This document shows positions 34,177 to 41,948 of a stretch of 64,000 nucleotides of DNA, one piece after another. Source of the stretch: Odoribacter sp. AF15-53 (lineage in GTDB: Bacteria > Bacteroidota > Bacteroidia > Bacteroidales > Marinifilaceae); the NCBI RefSeq assembly GCF_003479425.1, contig NZ_QUHC01000004.1, positions 62,001 to 126,000 of the forward strand, read 5' to 3'. The translations under genes were made by a program, and so were the position numbers. Within the stretch, counting starts at the first letter, position 1; each line of letters begins with the position of its first letter. The notes below the pieces were generated by a model. That model was given only the letters and a program-made list of their open reading frames with translations. It did no database searches and was not told the DNA's origin.

Positions 34177-34383
34177 GTTTAGCGGGTAAAGTCCCTGACG
34201 AACTTTTGGCGTGTGATTTCTTCGGCTGGGAGAATGAGAATGCGAGGAGCCGAAGTTATAAAATATGCTATAAACAAGGAATAGCCTTGTGCAGAACTGC
34301 TTTTTTCCCTTTCGGTTTTCCGGGAATAGATTTAATATTACTTCGTTTGGCGAGCTACCGGAAAGCGTTAAACTTGTATAAAT

Positions 34384-34490
34384 CCCACTAAAATGGCGGC
34401 TAGGTGTGGGTTAGGTGGCGGTTAGGTGTGGGCCAAGTGGCCTACATGTGGCCTAATAGTCACTTGGTAGTCGCCTAAAAAAATAGGCGA
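34384..34490. repeat. Degenerate tandem repeats downstream of hutU
   Basis: Two direct copies of a unit like GGCGGTTAGGTGTGGG lie at 34394-34431, with related pieces to about 34460. They are followed by a hairpin TCGCCTA-AAAAAA-TAGGCGA (34471-34490). No gene is seen between 34177 and 34680. Short open frames here do not look like proteins. Confidence 0.5.
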
Positions 34491-34543
34491 TCCCTTGTTT
34501 TGGGGATGAATAGAGATTGTCAGAGAAGTCAATTTACCTGGAA

Positions 34544-34635
34544 CAACCACCCCTAGCCCCTCCTTACACGGGAGGGGAAACTGCTTGGTAATCAATCCTC
34601 CCCCCCCGTGTAAGGGGGTGCCGGAGGGGGTAGTG
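34544..34635 (-). repeat. Palindromic repeat element, copy E
   Basis: A 92-bp copy with core GGAAACTGCTTGGTAATC and ends AACCACCCCTAGCCCC and GGAGGGGGTAGTG. It has the same orientation as copies B and C. It sits just beyond the 3' end of the RluA-type gene. Confidence 0.75.
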
Positions 34636-34680
34636 ATTTTGTAGGGAAGAGACTTTTCAGACAGCCTTGGAGCTGTACGT

Positions 34681-35580
34681 TTATTTGAACAAGGACGTGA
34701 ACTTGGCGGGTATGTGAGTTTCAAATTTCATCTTTTTGCCCGTAACCGGGTGGATGAAATGGAGTTTGAAAGCGTGCAGGGCCAAGCGGTGCAAGGGGTT
34801 TTTCGTGGCCCCGTATTTCTTGTCTCCGGTAACGGGGTGACCTATTTCCTGCATGTGTACCCTGATCTGGTTTTTACGTCCGGTTTCGAGACTCAGTTCC
34901 ACGAGCGAGAATTGTCGGTTTGATTTTAGCGTCGTGTAGTTCGTGATTGCGAGTTTTCCATCTCTAGCGGAGGCTGAATGGACGATGAGAGCGCTGTTTT
35001 CACTGATGTATGATTTTACTTGCCCTTGTTCCGGTTGCGGGCATCCCTCGACAACGGCCACGTAGTTCCGTTCGAGAATCATGTCGTTCCAATTTTTCTG
35101 TAAGGTTTCCTGGGTTTTCAAGTTTTTGGCGAACATCATGATTCCTGAGGTTTCTTTATCCAATCGGTGGAGGATGAGGACGTGGCCTCGGGGATTTTTA
35201 CTTTTCACGTAGGTGTTCAGGATATGGTAGGCTGTTTTGGTCTTGTCCCGTTCCGTCCCCATGGAGAGTAAACCGCTCGCTTTCTCAACGACAATCAAGT
35301 CTTCATCCTCGTGTAGGATGTTTAACATCGGGTGATGAAAGGGGGCTGCCGTCTTGTTCATGCCAACGGTCACCGTGTCGCCGGGTTTTAGCGGGGTGTC
35401 GAATTGGGTGGTAATCCGGTTGTTGACTTGCACGAGTTTATGGGCCAACAGTGATTTAACGGTTGTCCTGCTTTGATCATGCAAGGCTTGCAACAGGAAG
35501 GGCATGAGTGTGTTCTCTTCCTGGATTTCGAAATTTCTGCTTCGTGGTGTCGGGCGATGGGATGGGTATTTGGGTTTCAT
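34681..35580 (-). CDS. RluA-family pseudouridine synthase
   Basis: A 299-residue protein. An S4-like N-terminal RNA-binding region (MPFLLQALHDQSRTTVKSLLAHKLVQVNNRITTQFDTPLKPGDTV) is followed by the catalytic domain with HRLDKETSGIMMFAKN, where Asp is the catalytic nucleophile of RluA-type enzymes. GRKNQIRVHMQEIGHPVTGDKKYGA is the second conserved block. It converts specific uridines in rRNA or tRNA to pseudouridine. The exact target (RluC/D-like or other) cannot be set from sequence alone. It is monocistronic. Confidence 0.93.
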   Translation of the reverse strand: MKPKYPSHRPTPRSRNFEIQEENTLMPFLLQALHDQSRTTVKSLLAHKLVQVNNRITTQFDTPLKPGDTVTVGMNKTAAPFHHPMLNILHEDEDLIVVEKASGLLSMGTERDKTKTAYHILNTYVKSKNPRGHVLILHRLDKETSGIMMFAKNLKTQETLQKNWNDMILERNYVAVVEGCPQPEQGQVKSYISENSALIVHSASARDGKLAITNYTTLKSNRQFSLVELSLETGRKNQIRVHMQEIGHPVTGDKKYGATKNPLHRLALHAFKLHFIHPVTGKKMKFETHIPAKFTSLFK

Positions 35581-35828
35581 AAGTTTATCTACATTATTCG
35601 AGGGTAAAGATAATAAAAGTAAAGATGCGGAATGATGATTAAGTGAATGTTTGTACGAAAATAGACAAATTTAACCTCGTGTTGTTGCGGAAATAGGGGC
35701 GTACCACTGGAACTTGGGCTTGATCTTTGTTGTATACTCTGTTTGGAATCTTATTGGCATGGAAAGAAATATGTAAGAGAGGGTAATGTTTGATGAAAAA
35801 ATGATTATAAATCGGTAATTTAAGTATT

Positions 35829-36896
35829 ATGAAAAACAAGTTGTTATTATTAGTGATTTTAGGTATCACGTTTTTTGCTAGTTGTAGTGATGATGATGAT
35901 AAGTATGGGCCGAAAGATTTTAACGGGACTTATTCTGCAGCGAGTACAGATCATGTATTAGATTTAAAGTATAGTAATGCTATATTTACGGGGAAATCCG
36001 TGGAGTTTAACTCGGTTGATGGGAAGAAAGGGACCTTCAAGTTACAAGGTGTCGTGCCGGGAGAACAAGAGATTGTTATTCCGAACGTGGATTTGACGGG
36101 TAGTAATTCTGTTTACTCGTTTTCGGTAGAGGACAAGGATGCCGATCGTACCGTGACTTTGACGGGAACTGTCGAGAAAGGAAAATTGAGTTTGAAGGTT
36201 GACGTGAAGTTTGCCCAGAATGATTTGATGAATACATGGGATTTTTCGTCGGTAAAGATGGCATGGACTCCTCACGATTATCCTTTGACGGAGGTTGACC
36301 TGGGTTTTACGAAGATGAAGTTGACCACGGGCTTGCTTGCGACGATGGCTCCTACTATGTTAGGAAAAGAGTTGAAAAATTATTTGCAGAACGTGACTTT
36401 CAGGGAAGACGGGAATATTGTTGCCAAGTATAATGCAGCTACCGCCACGGAAGCTGATCCGGAGCCCGCGGCTGACTGGCAGGCATCGCCATTGAATCTG
36501 GTTCACTATCGCGTAAAAGATGGTGTTTGTTACGTGTACCTGAATATAGAGATGATCATGCGTCAGGTGGAGGAAGATCAAGCCGGAGGACGTTCTACCG
36601 GTACGGATCCGATACTTGGTGCCTTGGAACAGCTTTTGACAAATGGAATTCCTGTTCATTTCGAGATCACGGACGGGAGTGCATTGTACGTGTATCTGGA
36701 CGAGGTTGTGTTGAAACAAGTTGGGCCACTGGTTCCTATGCTTGAAGGATTAATTCCTGATGACATGGCATTCGAAGCTACTTTTTTGGGAAAAACGATT
36801 TCGGTTCCTTTAAAACCGATCCTGGAGAATTTGCCGGGTGCGTTAGAGGCTACGACTGCTATGGAAGTCGGGTTGAAGTTTAATGTTACCGAGTAG
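35829..36896 (+). CDS. DUF4925-type surface lipoprotein, paralogue 1
   Basis: A 355-residue lipoprotein. The signal MKNKLLLLVILGITFFASC ends at the lipobox Cys and is followed by SDDDD, an acidic export signal that in Bacteroidetes sends lipoproteins to the outer face of the outer membrane. The mature part starts with an FNGTYS motif, a calycin-like beta-rich domain, then DWQASPLNLVHYRVKDGVCYVYLNIEMIM. It is close to the gene at 40595 and more distant from that at 39185. The function of DUF4925 is unknown. It converges with the 36950-38839 lipoprotein gene, with a shared hairpin between them. Confidence 0.87.
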   Translation: MKNKLLLLVILGITFFASCSDDDDKYGPKDFNGTYSAASTDHVLDLKYSNAIFTGKSVEFNSVDGKKGTFKLQGVVPGEQEIVIPNVDLTGSNSVYSFSVEDKDADRTVTLTGTVEKGKLSLKVDVKFAQNDLMNTWDFSSVKMAWTPHDYPLTEVDLGFTKMKLTTGLLATMAPTMLGKELKNYLQNVTFREDGNIVAKYNAATATEADPEPAADWQASPLNLVHYRVKDGVCYVYLNIEMIMRQVEEDQAGGRSTGTDPILGALEQLLTNGIPVHFEITDGSALYVYLDEVVLKQVGPLVPMLEGLIPDDMAFEATFLGKTISVPLKPILENLPGALEATTAMEVGLKFNVTE

Positions 36897-36910
36897 TATT
36901 TGATATGATT

Positions 36911-36942
36911 TACCGGGCATGCGTTTTAAGGCGTGCCCGGTA
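36911..36942. terminator. Bidirectional hairpin between convergent lipoprotein genes
   Basis: The arms TACCGGGCATGC and GCGTGCCCGGTA are separated by a short loop. It serves both the 35829 and 36950 genes, but T-tracts are short. Confidence 0.55.
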
Positions 36943-36949
36943 AGATTAA

Positions 36950-38839
36950 TTAATAGGTTACTTCCAGTGATTTTACCCATAACGTACTTTCGGGGGCACC
37001 TTTATAGGCGTCTCCTTCTTTGCTGGGGGTACAAACAATGGCGATTTTGTATTTTTGGGAGGTCGGATCAAACGTGCCGTTACCCGTGGATTCAAAATTG
37101 ACTGTTTTTTCTATAAAGCTATCTTGAATTCCACTGCTAAAAGCGGCTTTAAGGATGACTTTGTCTGAAGTGTTGATGTTCGTCCCGTCTAGGTGATCAT
37201 TATAAGAATCTACCTCGTACACATAGGCCGTCAAGGAGCATTCATCCGTTTTATCCGGAACTTCTTCTGCTGTGACTTTTGTTCCGAAGCCAGACCCGGT
37301 GATTACCGTGTTGAAAAATTTGGGGCCTGGCGTGTATTTGTACGTGAATTTAAATGCAACGGGTGCTTTTGTTCCTCGGTATGCTTCCCCGAAATGAGTA
37401 CTTTTCAGGGGTGCCAGTGCATCCAGTTCAAATGTGCCGTTGAATAACGTTCCGGCCGTGACTTTAGGCATAACTGCGATCAAAGCGTATCCACCGTAAG
37501 TGTCTCTGGTTAAGATTTTAGCTGCATCCCCGTCTTGGCTAACGGGATAAGGTGTAGCTGTTAATTCCGGATGCCCGATCATTCCTCCTGATAGCGGGAA
37601 GAGGTCTGCAGCAGCGTTAGAACTAGCCAGGTTCGCGGGTTCTTGGTATTCTTTCTCATCGGGGGTGTTCCAGTTGTCCATTTTGTAAACGGATTTGAAT
37701 TCCGACATTTTTTCCAAACGGAGGGTTTTGGTTGCGGGATAACGGACGTCTTCCGGCGTGATGTAATATCTTACATCGTATTTTTCTCCTTCGATCTTGG
37801 AGAAGTCGATAGCGTCATTTTCTTTAAGTTTGGCTTTCGTCCCGTCAGAGTATCGAACCACGATGGAATCGAGGGTTGCTCCTTTCGGAAGTTCAATCTT
37901 GGGTGTCAACTTTAATTGATTGGCCGTGGCTGTTTCCCATATATTGAAAATGTAAATCGAGGCCGTTTTTGAGTTGTCCGGTTGGGTCGCAACAGCTTCG
38001 CCTTCAATCGTTAATTTGATTTTGGTGTCCGTGTTTTCAGTGATCGTGTCTCCCGTGAAGGTAACGTTAACAACTAGTGGCGTTGCGTTCACGGAGAGGT
38101 TCAATTTCATGATATGATTTTCAACGATGGCTCCACGGGCAGTTAGCTTCACTCCCTCAACGCCGGGGATATCCAATCCGGTAAGTTCTCGATCTTTTGC
38201 GGTGAAACCGTATACATCTCCTCTTTTAACGAATGGGATCGTGTCAACCTGAATTGTTCCCAAGTTGATACCTTGGAAGGAGAAGTTTTCGATTTTTAGG
38301 CGAAGATAATTCGGGTCTTTGCCAGAGGGCTTGCTCACGTACACGCGTTGGGTCATGGTTACGGGTTCTATTCCCAGGTCGATAGTCATTTCTCCCTTGA
38401 AGGTTTTGTTATAGAAGTCTTCGGCGCTTGTCGGTTCGCCTTCTATTTCCGTGATTGTGATGTTTATTTCCATGATATCATCCTCGATGTTGGCGTTGGC
38501 CTGGACTTTATAGCCGCTAATATTATCCGTGATAGAACCTGTTAGCTGGCTGTAGTAGGAACGACTAAGGGCTTCGAAGGTAACATTGGGTATCTCGAAT
38601 TCAGTGTATCCGGGGACGATATTGATTAACTTGAAAGAAGTGGTATTGTCTTCTTTTTGAATGATTTGCACGGAGGCGTTTTCGGTAGTAGCGGCTCCGG
38701 TGATAGTCGCTTTTAAGTTTTCCCCGGAGTATTGACCGACGACCTTGTCTATCGTGGGGGGTACCGGATCGTCATCGTCCTTGCAGCCGGTGAAAAATAC
38801 TATGCTTAAAGCTAATAACAATAAAAGTTTGTTTTTCAT
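36950..38839 (-). CDS. Calycin-like/PCMD-domain surface lipoprotein
   Basis: A 629-residue lipoprotein. The signal MKNKLLLLLALSIVFFTGC is followed by KDDDD, again a surface-export signal. Residues about 35-290 contain two calycin-like beta-barrel segments (VVGQYSGENLKATI; FYNKTFKGEMTIDLG). The C-terminal part from about 390 resembles the PCMD (putative carbohydrate metabolism) domain, with NLASSNAAADL, then GDAAKILTRDTYGGY and TGNGTFDPTSQKYKIAIVCTPSKEGDAYKGAPESTLWVKSLEVTY. It probably binds glycans or proteins at the cell surface. It is divergent from the 39185 gene across a 345-bp region that contains the inverted sites. Confidence 0.85.
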   Translation of the reverse strand: MKNKLLLLLALSIVFFTGCKDDDDPVPPTIDKVVGQYSGENLKATITGAATTENASVQIIQKEDNTTSFKLINIVPGYTEFEIPNVTFEALSRSYYSQLTGSITDNISGYKVQANANIEDDIMEINITITEIEGEPTSAEDFYNKTFKGEMTIDLGIEPVTMTQRVYVSKPSGKDPNYLRLKIENFSFQGINLGTIQVDTIPFVKRGDVYGFTAKDRELTGLDIPGVEGVKLTARGAIVENHIMKLNLSVNATPLVVNVTFTGDTITENTDTKIKLTIEGEAVATQPDNSKTASIYIFNIWETATANQLKLTPKIELPKGATLDSIVVRYSDGTKAKLKENDAIDFSKIEGEKYDVRYYITPEDVRYPATKTLRLEKMSEFKSVYKMDNWNTPDEKEYQEPANLASSNAAADLFPLSGGMIGHPELTATPYPVSQDGDAAKILTRDTYGGYALIAVMPKVTAGTLFNGTFELDALAPLKSTHFGEAYRGTKAPVAFKFTYKYTPGPKFFNTVITGSGFGTKVTAEEVPDKTDECSLTAYVYEVDSYNDHLDGTNINTSDKVILKAAFSSGIQDSFIEKTVNFESTGNGTFDPTSQKYKIAIVCTPSKEGDAYKGAPESTLWVKSLEVTY

Positions 38840-38887
38840 ACTTCATTAAATATTAATTAGACATCTTTTTATAATCAGATTTGCAAT

Positions 38888-39127
38888 ATCAATAAACCTT
38901 CGTTTATTGATGACGTATGAACAAACATTACACCGGTTGAAATTTAAGAAAGACCACATGGCTATATAGCTAGAAAATAAAAACATGGTATTATTAAATA
39001 ACAGGTAATTAAATATATACGATTACGAAAATGTTAAAATCATGCATTGGTTGCGTTATTTGATTAATTTTGCACGTTTTTTGCTATTGATAAGGCCATG
39101 TAGCACAATAAACGAAGGTTTGTTGAT
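38888..39127. other. Candidate invertible promoter segment between divergent lipoprotein genes
   Basis: A 22-bp inverted repeat (21/22 identical) lies at 38888-38909 and 39106-39127. Each copy has the shape of a tyrosine-recombinase site. The left site has perfect 10-bp arms ATCAATAAAC and GTTTATTGAT around a 4-bp asymmetric spacer CTTC. The right site has slightly changed arms around GAAG, the reverse complement of that spacer. Opposite-facing spacers are what inversion of the 196 bp between the sites needs. Inside is a -7 box TAATTTTG (39065-39072, plus strand). In the present orientation it points to the 39185 gene, and inverted it would point to the 38839 gene. A shorter inverted pair, ACATGGC and GCCATGT, lies inside the ends. 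No recombinase gene is in the window. Confidence 0.5.
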
Positions 39128-39184
39128 GATGAAATAATTTGAATAAAGGATAGAAACGAATGTTTAATTATTATTTAATGAAGT

Positions 39185-40285
39185 ATGAAAAATAGATTTT
39201 TATGGTTGTTGATTTTGGGGATGGCGTTATTTGCCAGTTGTAGTGACGATGATGACAAGGATCCGTTCAAGAATTATTCTGCGGATTACTCTGCAGATAA
39301 GTTGGATTTGAAGTTGAACGGAATGGATATAACAGGAGCGTCTGTTGCTTTTAATTCTATTAATAAAGAGAATGCTTCAGTTACATTGAAAGGGTTGATC
39401 CCCGGGGAATCGGCTTTGGAGATAAAGAATTTGGTGGTTACGGAATTGAGTGGTGACGATTATTCTTTTATCGGGGAGAATAAGAATGATGATCGTACGG
39501 TCTCTGTGGAAGGTGCTGTAAAATCAGGAGTATTGAGTTTGAAGACTGGGTTCAAGGTGACTTCGAAGGTTGTGGGTGAATGGCAATTGGCTCCAGTCGA
39601 AACAGATGACAGCGGCGCTCCTCTTTCGTCAGGATTATATATGAATGTTATTCCTGAAGCGGATACTTCAACAATAATGGGATTACCTGTATCAATGTTT
39701 ATACCAATGGTTTCTAATATAGGAGGACAAATTTTACCGATGTTGTTGAAAAAGGTAGAATTCAAAGATAATGGAACCTTGATTGCAACTTATTTAGAGA
39801 ATATGGATGAAATGGGTTCTGGTGAAGGTAATTTTGTACAATCTTCAGAAGAGTTGGTAAGATACAATGTAAAAGATGGACAGATATATTTGTCAATAAA
39901 TATTGCTTTGTTAATACCGGATATGGCATCGTTGTTAATTGGTCGAAGTGAGATGGGATTGGAGGAAATGATGAATATGGTTGTTAATGGAATTCCTTTG
40001 AAATTGGATATTAACGAGGGAGGAATTAGAGCTTACGTGGATCAACAAATGATGTTACCATTTATGAATCCTATTCGGGAGTTATTGATTCCGATGATGC
40101 AGGGGAATGAGGATATGAAAGAATTAGTTCCTCTTGTTTATGATGTTATCCGTTTAGTCGAAAAAAGTAAAACGATAGAATTGGGGTTAGATTTAGTGCC
40201 TTATGTAGAGGCTGAGCAACCTCAGGCTTCAATGGCTTTACCTAGAACTATTAAAGAAACAGTACATGTACTGCAACTAAAATAG
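39185..40285 (+). CDS. DUF4925-type surface lipoprotein, paralogue 2
   Basis: A 366-residue lipoprotein with signal MKNRFLWLLILGMALFASC and the acidic SDDDDKD export signal. The N-terminal half follows the same plan as the other two paralogues (SADYSADKLDLKLNGMDITGASVAFNSI; DDRTVSVEGAVKSGVLSLKTGFKV). The C-terminal half is more diverged but keeps VRYNVKDGQIYLSINIALLIPDM. Codon use is more AT-rich than in the 35829 paralogue. It is the plus-strand gene downstream of the candidate invertible promoter, so its expression may vary between cells. Confidence 0.83.
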   Translation: MKNRFLWLLILGMALFASCSDDDDKDPFKNYSADYSADKLDLKLNGMDITGASVAFNSINKENASVTLKGLIPGESALEIKNLVVTELSGDDYSFIGENKNDDRTVSVEGAVKSGVLSLKTGFKVTSKVVGEWQLAPVETDDSGAPLSSGLYMNVIPEADTSTIMGLPVSMFIPMVSNIGGQILPMLLKKVEFKDNGTLIATYLENMDEMGSGEGNFVQSSEELVRYNVKDGQIYLSINIALLIPDMASLLIGRSEMGLEEMMNMVVNGIPLKLDINEGGIRAYVDQQMMLPFMNPIRELLIPMMQGNEDMKELVPLVYDVIRLVEKSKTIELGLDLVPYVEAEQPQASMALPRTIKETVHVLQLK

Positions 40286-40594
40286 GAAAAGAATAAATCA
40301 ATTTATTTGTAGAAGGTAGTTCAAAATACTCGGTTATTGCTTGAATTAAAGTTTGTAATCCAATCTTTAAAAAGTAATTAACTTGTAAGAGAGTATTTTG
40401 AACTACTTTTTTATAAATCGTATTTTATGTTGCGCTGATGTTTATTTAATTAATGGGATTTGTTCTTCGTAATTCAAGGGCTAAATTGAATGTATAATTA
40501 AAAATAATTTTCTCCAATTACAGGCTGTTTGGCTTGGTATTTGCTAAGTAGTGTAAATCCAATGGAAAAATTATTATTAATCGGTAATTGAATT
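40286..40594. other. Spacer with a long inverted repeat
   Basis: The spacer holds the inverted repeat at 40316-40406. The remainder is AT-rich and has no gene. The last 40 bases resemble the sequence before the 35829 gene (AATCGGTAATT before the ATG). Confidence 0.5.
40316..40412 (+). terminator. Long-stem terminator or small inverted-repeat element
   Basis: The 16-bp arms GTAGTTCAAAATACTC (40316-40331) and the exact reverse complement (40391-40406) enclose 59 nt and are followed by TTTTTT. It is likely the terminator of paralogue 2, though the loop is unusually long. Confidence 0.55.
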
Positions 40595-41620
40595 ATGATG
40601 AAAAACAAGTTTTTATTTTTAATTGTCTTGGGATTAGCATTCTTGACTAGTTGTAGTGATGATGATAAAGATAGTCCGAAAGATTTTAATGGAACTTACT
40701 CTACGACAAGTACGGATCATGTATTAGATTTGAAATATAGTGACATTGTGTTGACTGGAAAAAATGTGGAGTTTAATTCGGCAGATGGAGTGAAAGCTAC
40801 ATTAAGATTGAAAGGTGTCGTTCCGGGAGAGGAGGAAACTGTTATTTCGGATATTGAATTGGTCGAAAGTAATTCTATTCATACATTTGCGGCAGAGAAT
40901 AAAAGTGATGTCCGTACGGTGACTTTGAGTGGTTCTATTGAGAAGGGAAAATTGACTTTGGGGGTAAATGTGAAGTTTGTCGAAAACGATTTGATGAAGA
41001 AATGGAATTTGACGGGAGTGAAGATGACATGGTTGCCTAGGGATTATGTTTTGATTGAGACCCCTAAGAAGATGAATACGGGTGGTTTCGCAACTTTGCT
41101 TTCTTTGTCTGGAATGATGTTGAAACAGTATTTACAAGATGTGACTTTTCAGGAGGATGGAAATATTGTTGCAACTTATAATGCGGCCACAGCTACAGAC
41201 GAGAATCCGGAACCGGAAGCTGATTGGCGGCAATCTCCCTTAAACTTGGCTCATTATTGCGTGAAGGATGGTATTTGTTATGTATACTTGAATCTTGACA
41301 TGATTATGAATCAAGCGAATATGGATCAAGTTGGTCGTTCTACAGGTGTAGATCCGACGTTTGCTGTTTTGGAGAAACTTTTGACAGAAGGAATCCCGGT
41401 ACATTTTGAAATTGCATCAGGGAGTGTGTATGTATATGTAGATGAAGTTTTGGTAAAACAATTGAGTCCCTTACTTCCTATGGTGGGTAGTTTGATTCCT
41501 GATGATTATGAGATTCCAGTTTTGAAAGTTCCTGCTAAAGCTCTTATCGAGAGTTTACCAGGAGCGTTAGCCGTGACTACTGAGATGAAAGTAGGTTTGA
41601 AATTGGCACCTGCGAAATAA
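40595..41620 (+). CDS. DUF4925-type surface lipoprotein, paralogue 3
   Basis: A 341-residue lipoprotein. The signal MKNKFLFLIVLGLAFLTSC (from the second Met at 40598) is followed by SDDDKD. It aligns with paralogue 1 almost throughout: KDFNGTYSTTSTDHVLDLKYSD, VTFQEDGNIVATYNAATATDENPEPEADWRQSPLNLAHYCVKDGICYVYLNLDMIM. The two genes differ in GC content, this one being more AT-rich, so the duplication is not very recent or the copies came separately. The function is unknown, and surface exposure is inferred from the export signal. It ends at a perfect terminator. Confidence 0.86.
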   Translation: MMKNKFLFLIVLGLAFLTSCSDDDKDSPKDFNGTYSTTSTDHVLDLKYSDIVLTGKNVEFNSADGVKATLRLKGVVPGEEETVISDIELVESNSIHTFAAENKSDVRTVTLSGSIEKGKLTLGVNVKFVENDLMKKWNLTGVKMTWLPRDYVLIETPKKMNTGGFATLLSLSGMMLKQYLQDVTFQEDGNIVATYNAATATDENPEPEADWRQSPLNLAHYCVKDGICYVYLNLDMIMNQANMDQVGRSTGVDPTFAVLEKLLTEGIPVHFEIASGSVYVYVDEVLVKQLSPLLPMVGSLIPDDYEIPVLKVPAKALIESLPGALAVTTEMKVGLKLAPAK

Positions 41621-41658
41621 TTGTTTGTAAATAAGAGAGCTGATGATATGCATAATTG

Positions 41659-41689
41659 TCCGGAAGACTAGTCTTCCGGATTTTTTTTT
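41659..41689 (+). terminator. Terminator of lipoprotein paralogue 3
   Basis: A perfect palindrome with 10-bp arm TCCGGAAGAC and its complement is followed by nine T. Confidence 0.9.
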
Positions 41690-41710
41690 CTTTAAATATT
41701 AAAGAAGAGG

Positions 41711-41741
41711 TTTGGAAAATAGTTTTCCTTTTATATATTTG
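41711..41741 (+). promoter_or_regulatory. his operon promoter
   Basis: TTTG (41711-41714), exactly 19 bp, then TATATTTG (41734-41741). Both boxes match the Bacteroidetes consensus. The start of transcription is expected near 41748, 14 bp before the leader-peptide ATG. Confidence 0.75.
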
Positions 41742-41761
41742 CAGCACGAAAAAGACAAAAT

Positions 41762-41821
41762 ATGAATAGTACATTACATCATATGCATCATCATTGCCAT
41801 CACTGTTTTCAGGTGAGATGA
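41762..41821 (+). CDS. hisL: Histidine-rich leader peptide of the his operon
   Basis: A 19-residue ORF, MNSTLHHMHHHCHHCFQVR, with seven His codons between 41777 and 41803. It lies between the his promoter and a strong terminator (41859-41898). The segment TTCAGGTGAG at its 3' end (41808-41817) can pair over 10 bp, with one G-U, with CTCGCCTGAA (41864-41873), which is the 5' arm of the terminator. A ribosome stalled at the His codons leaves this segment free to form an antiterminator. A ribosome that reaches the stop codon at 41819 covers it and lets the terminator form. This is classical attenuation, built here with few elements. Confidence 0.88.
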   Translation: MNSTLHHMHHHCHHCFQVR

Positions 41822-41858
41822 TGCTGTTGTGCTGTAATTTGAAATAAAGAAAGTATAA

Positions 41859-41898
41859 ACGAGCTCGCCTGAATCAGGCGGGCTCGTTTTGTTTTTTT
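41859..41898 (+). terminator. his attenuator terminator
   Basis: The 13-bp stem ACGAGCTCGCCTG/CAGGCGGGCTCGT (one G-U) with loop AAT is followed by TTTTGTTTTTTT. It lies between the leader peptide and hisG. Confidence 0.88.
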
Positions 41899-41948
41899 CG
41901 ATAGATAGATGCCTTTCCGGATTCAGAGCGACGATAAATCAGACAAAA

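Noticed and set aside
34143..34391. 82-codon plus-strand frame after hutU
   Set aside because: It begins inside the hutU terminator and has no recognisable fold or conserved pattern.
34422..34724. 100-codon minus-strand frame over repeat copy E
   Set aside because: It is made of the palindromic repeat and overlaps the end of the RluA-type gene.
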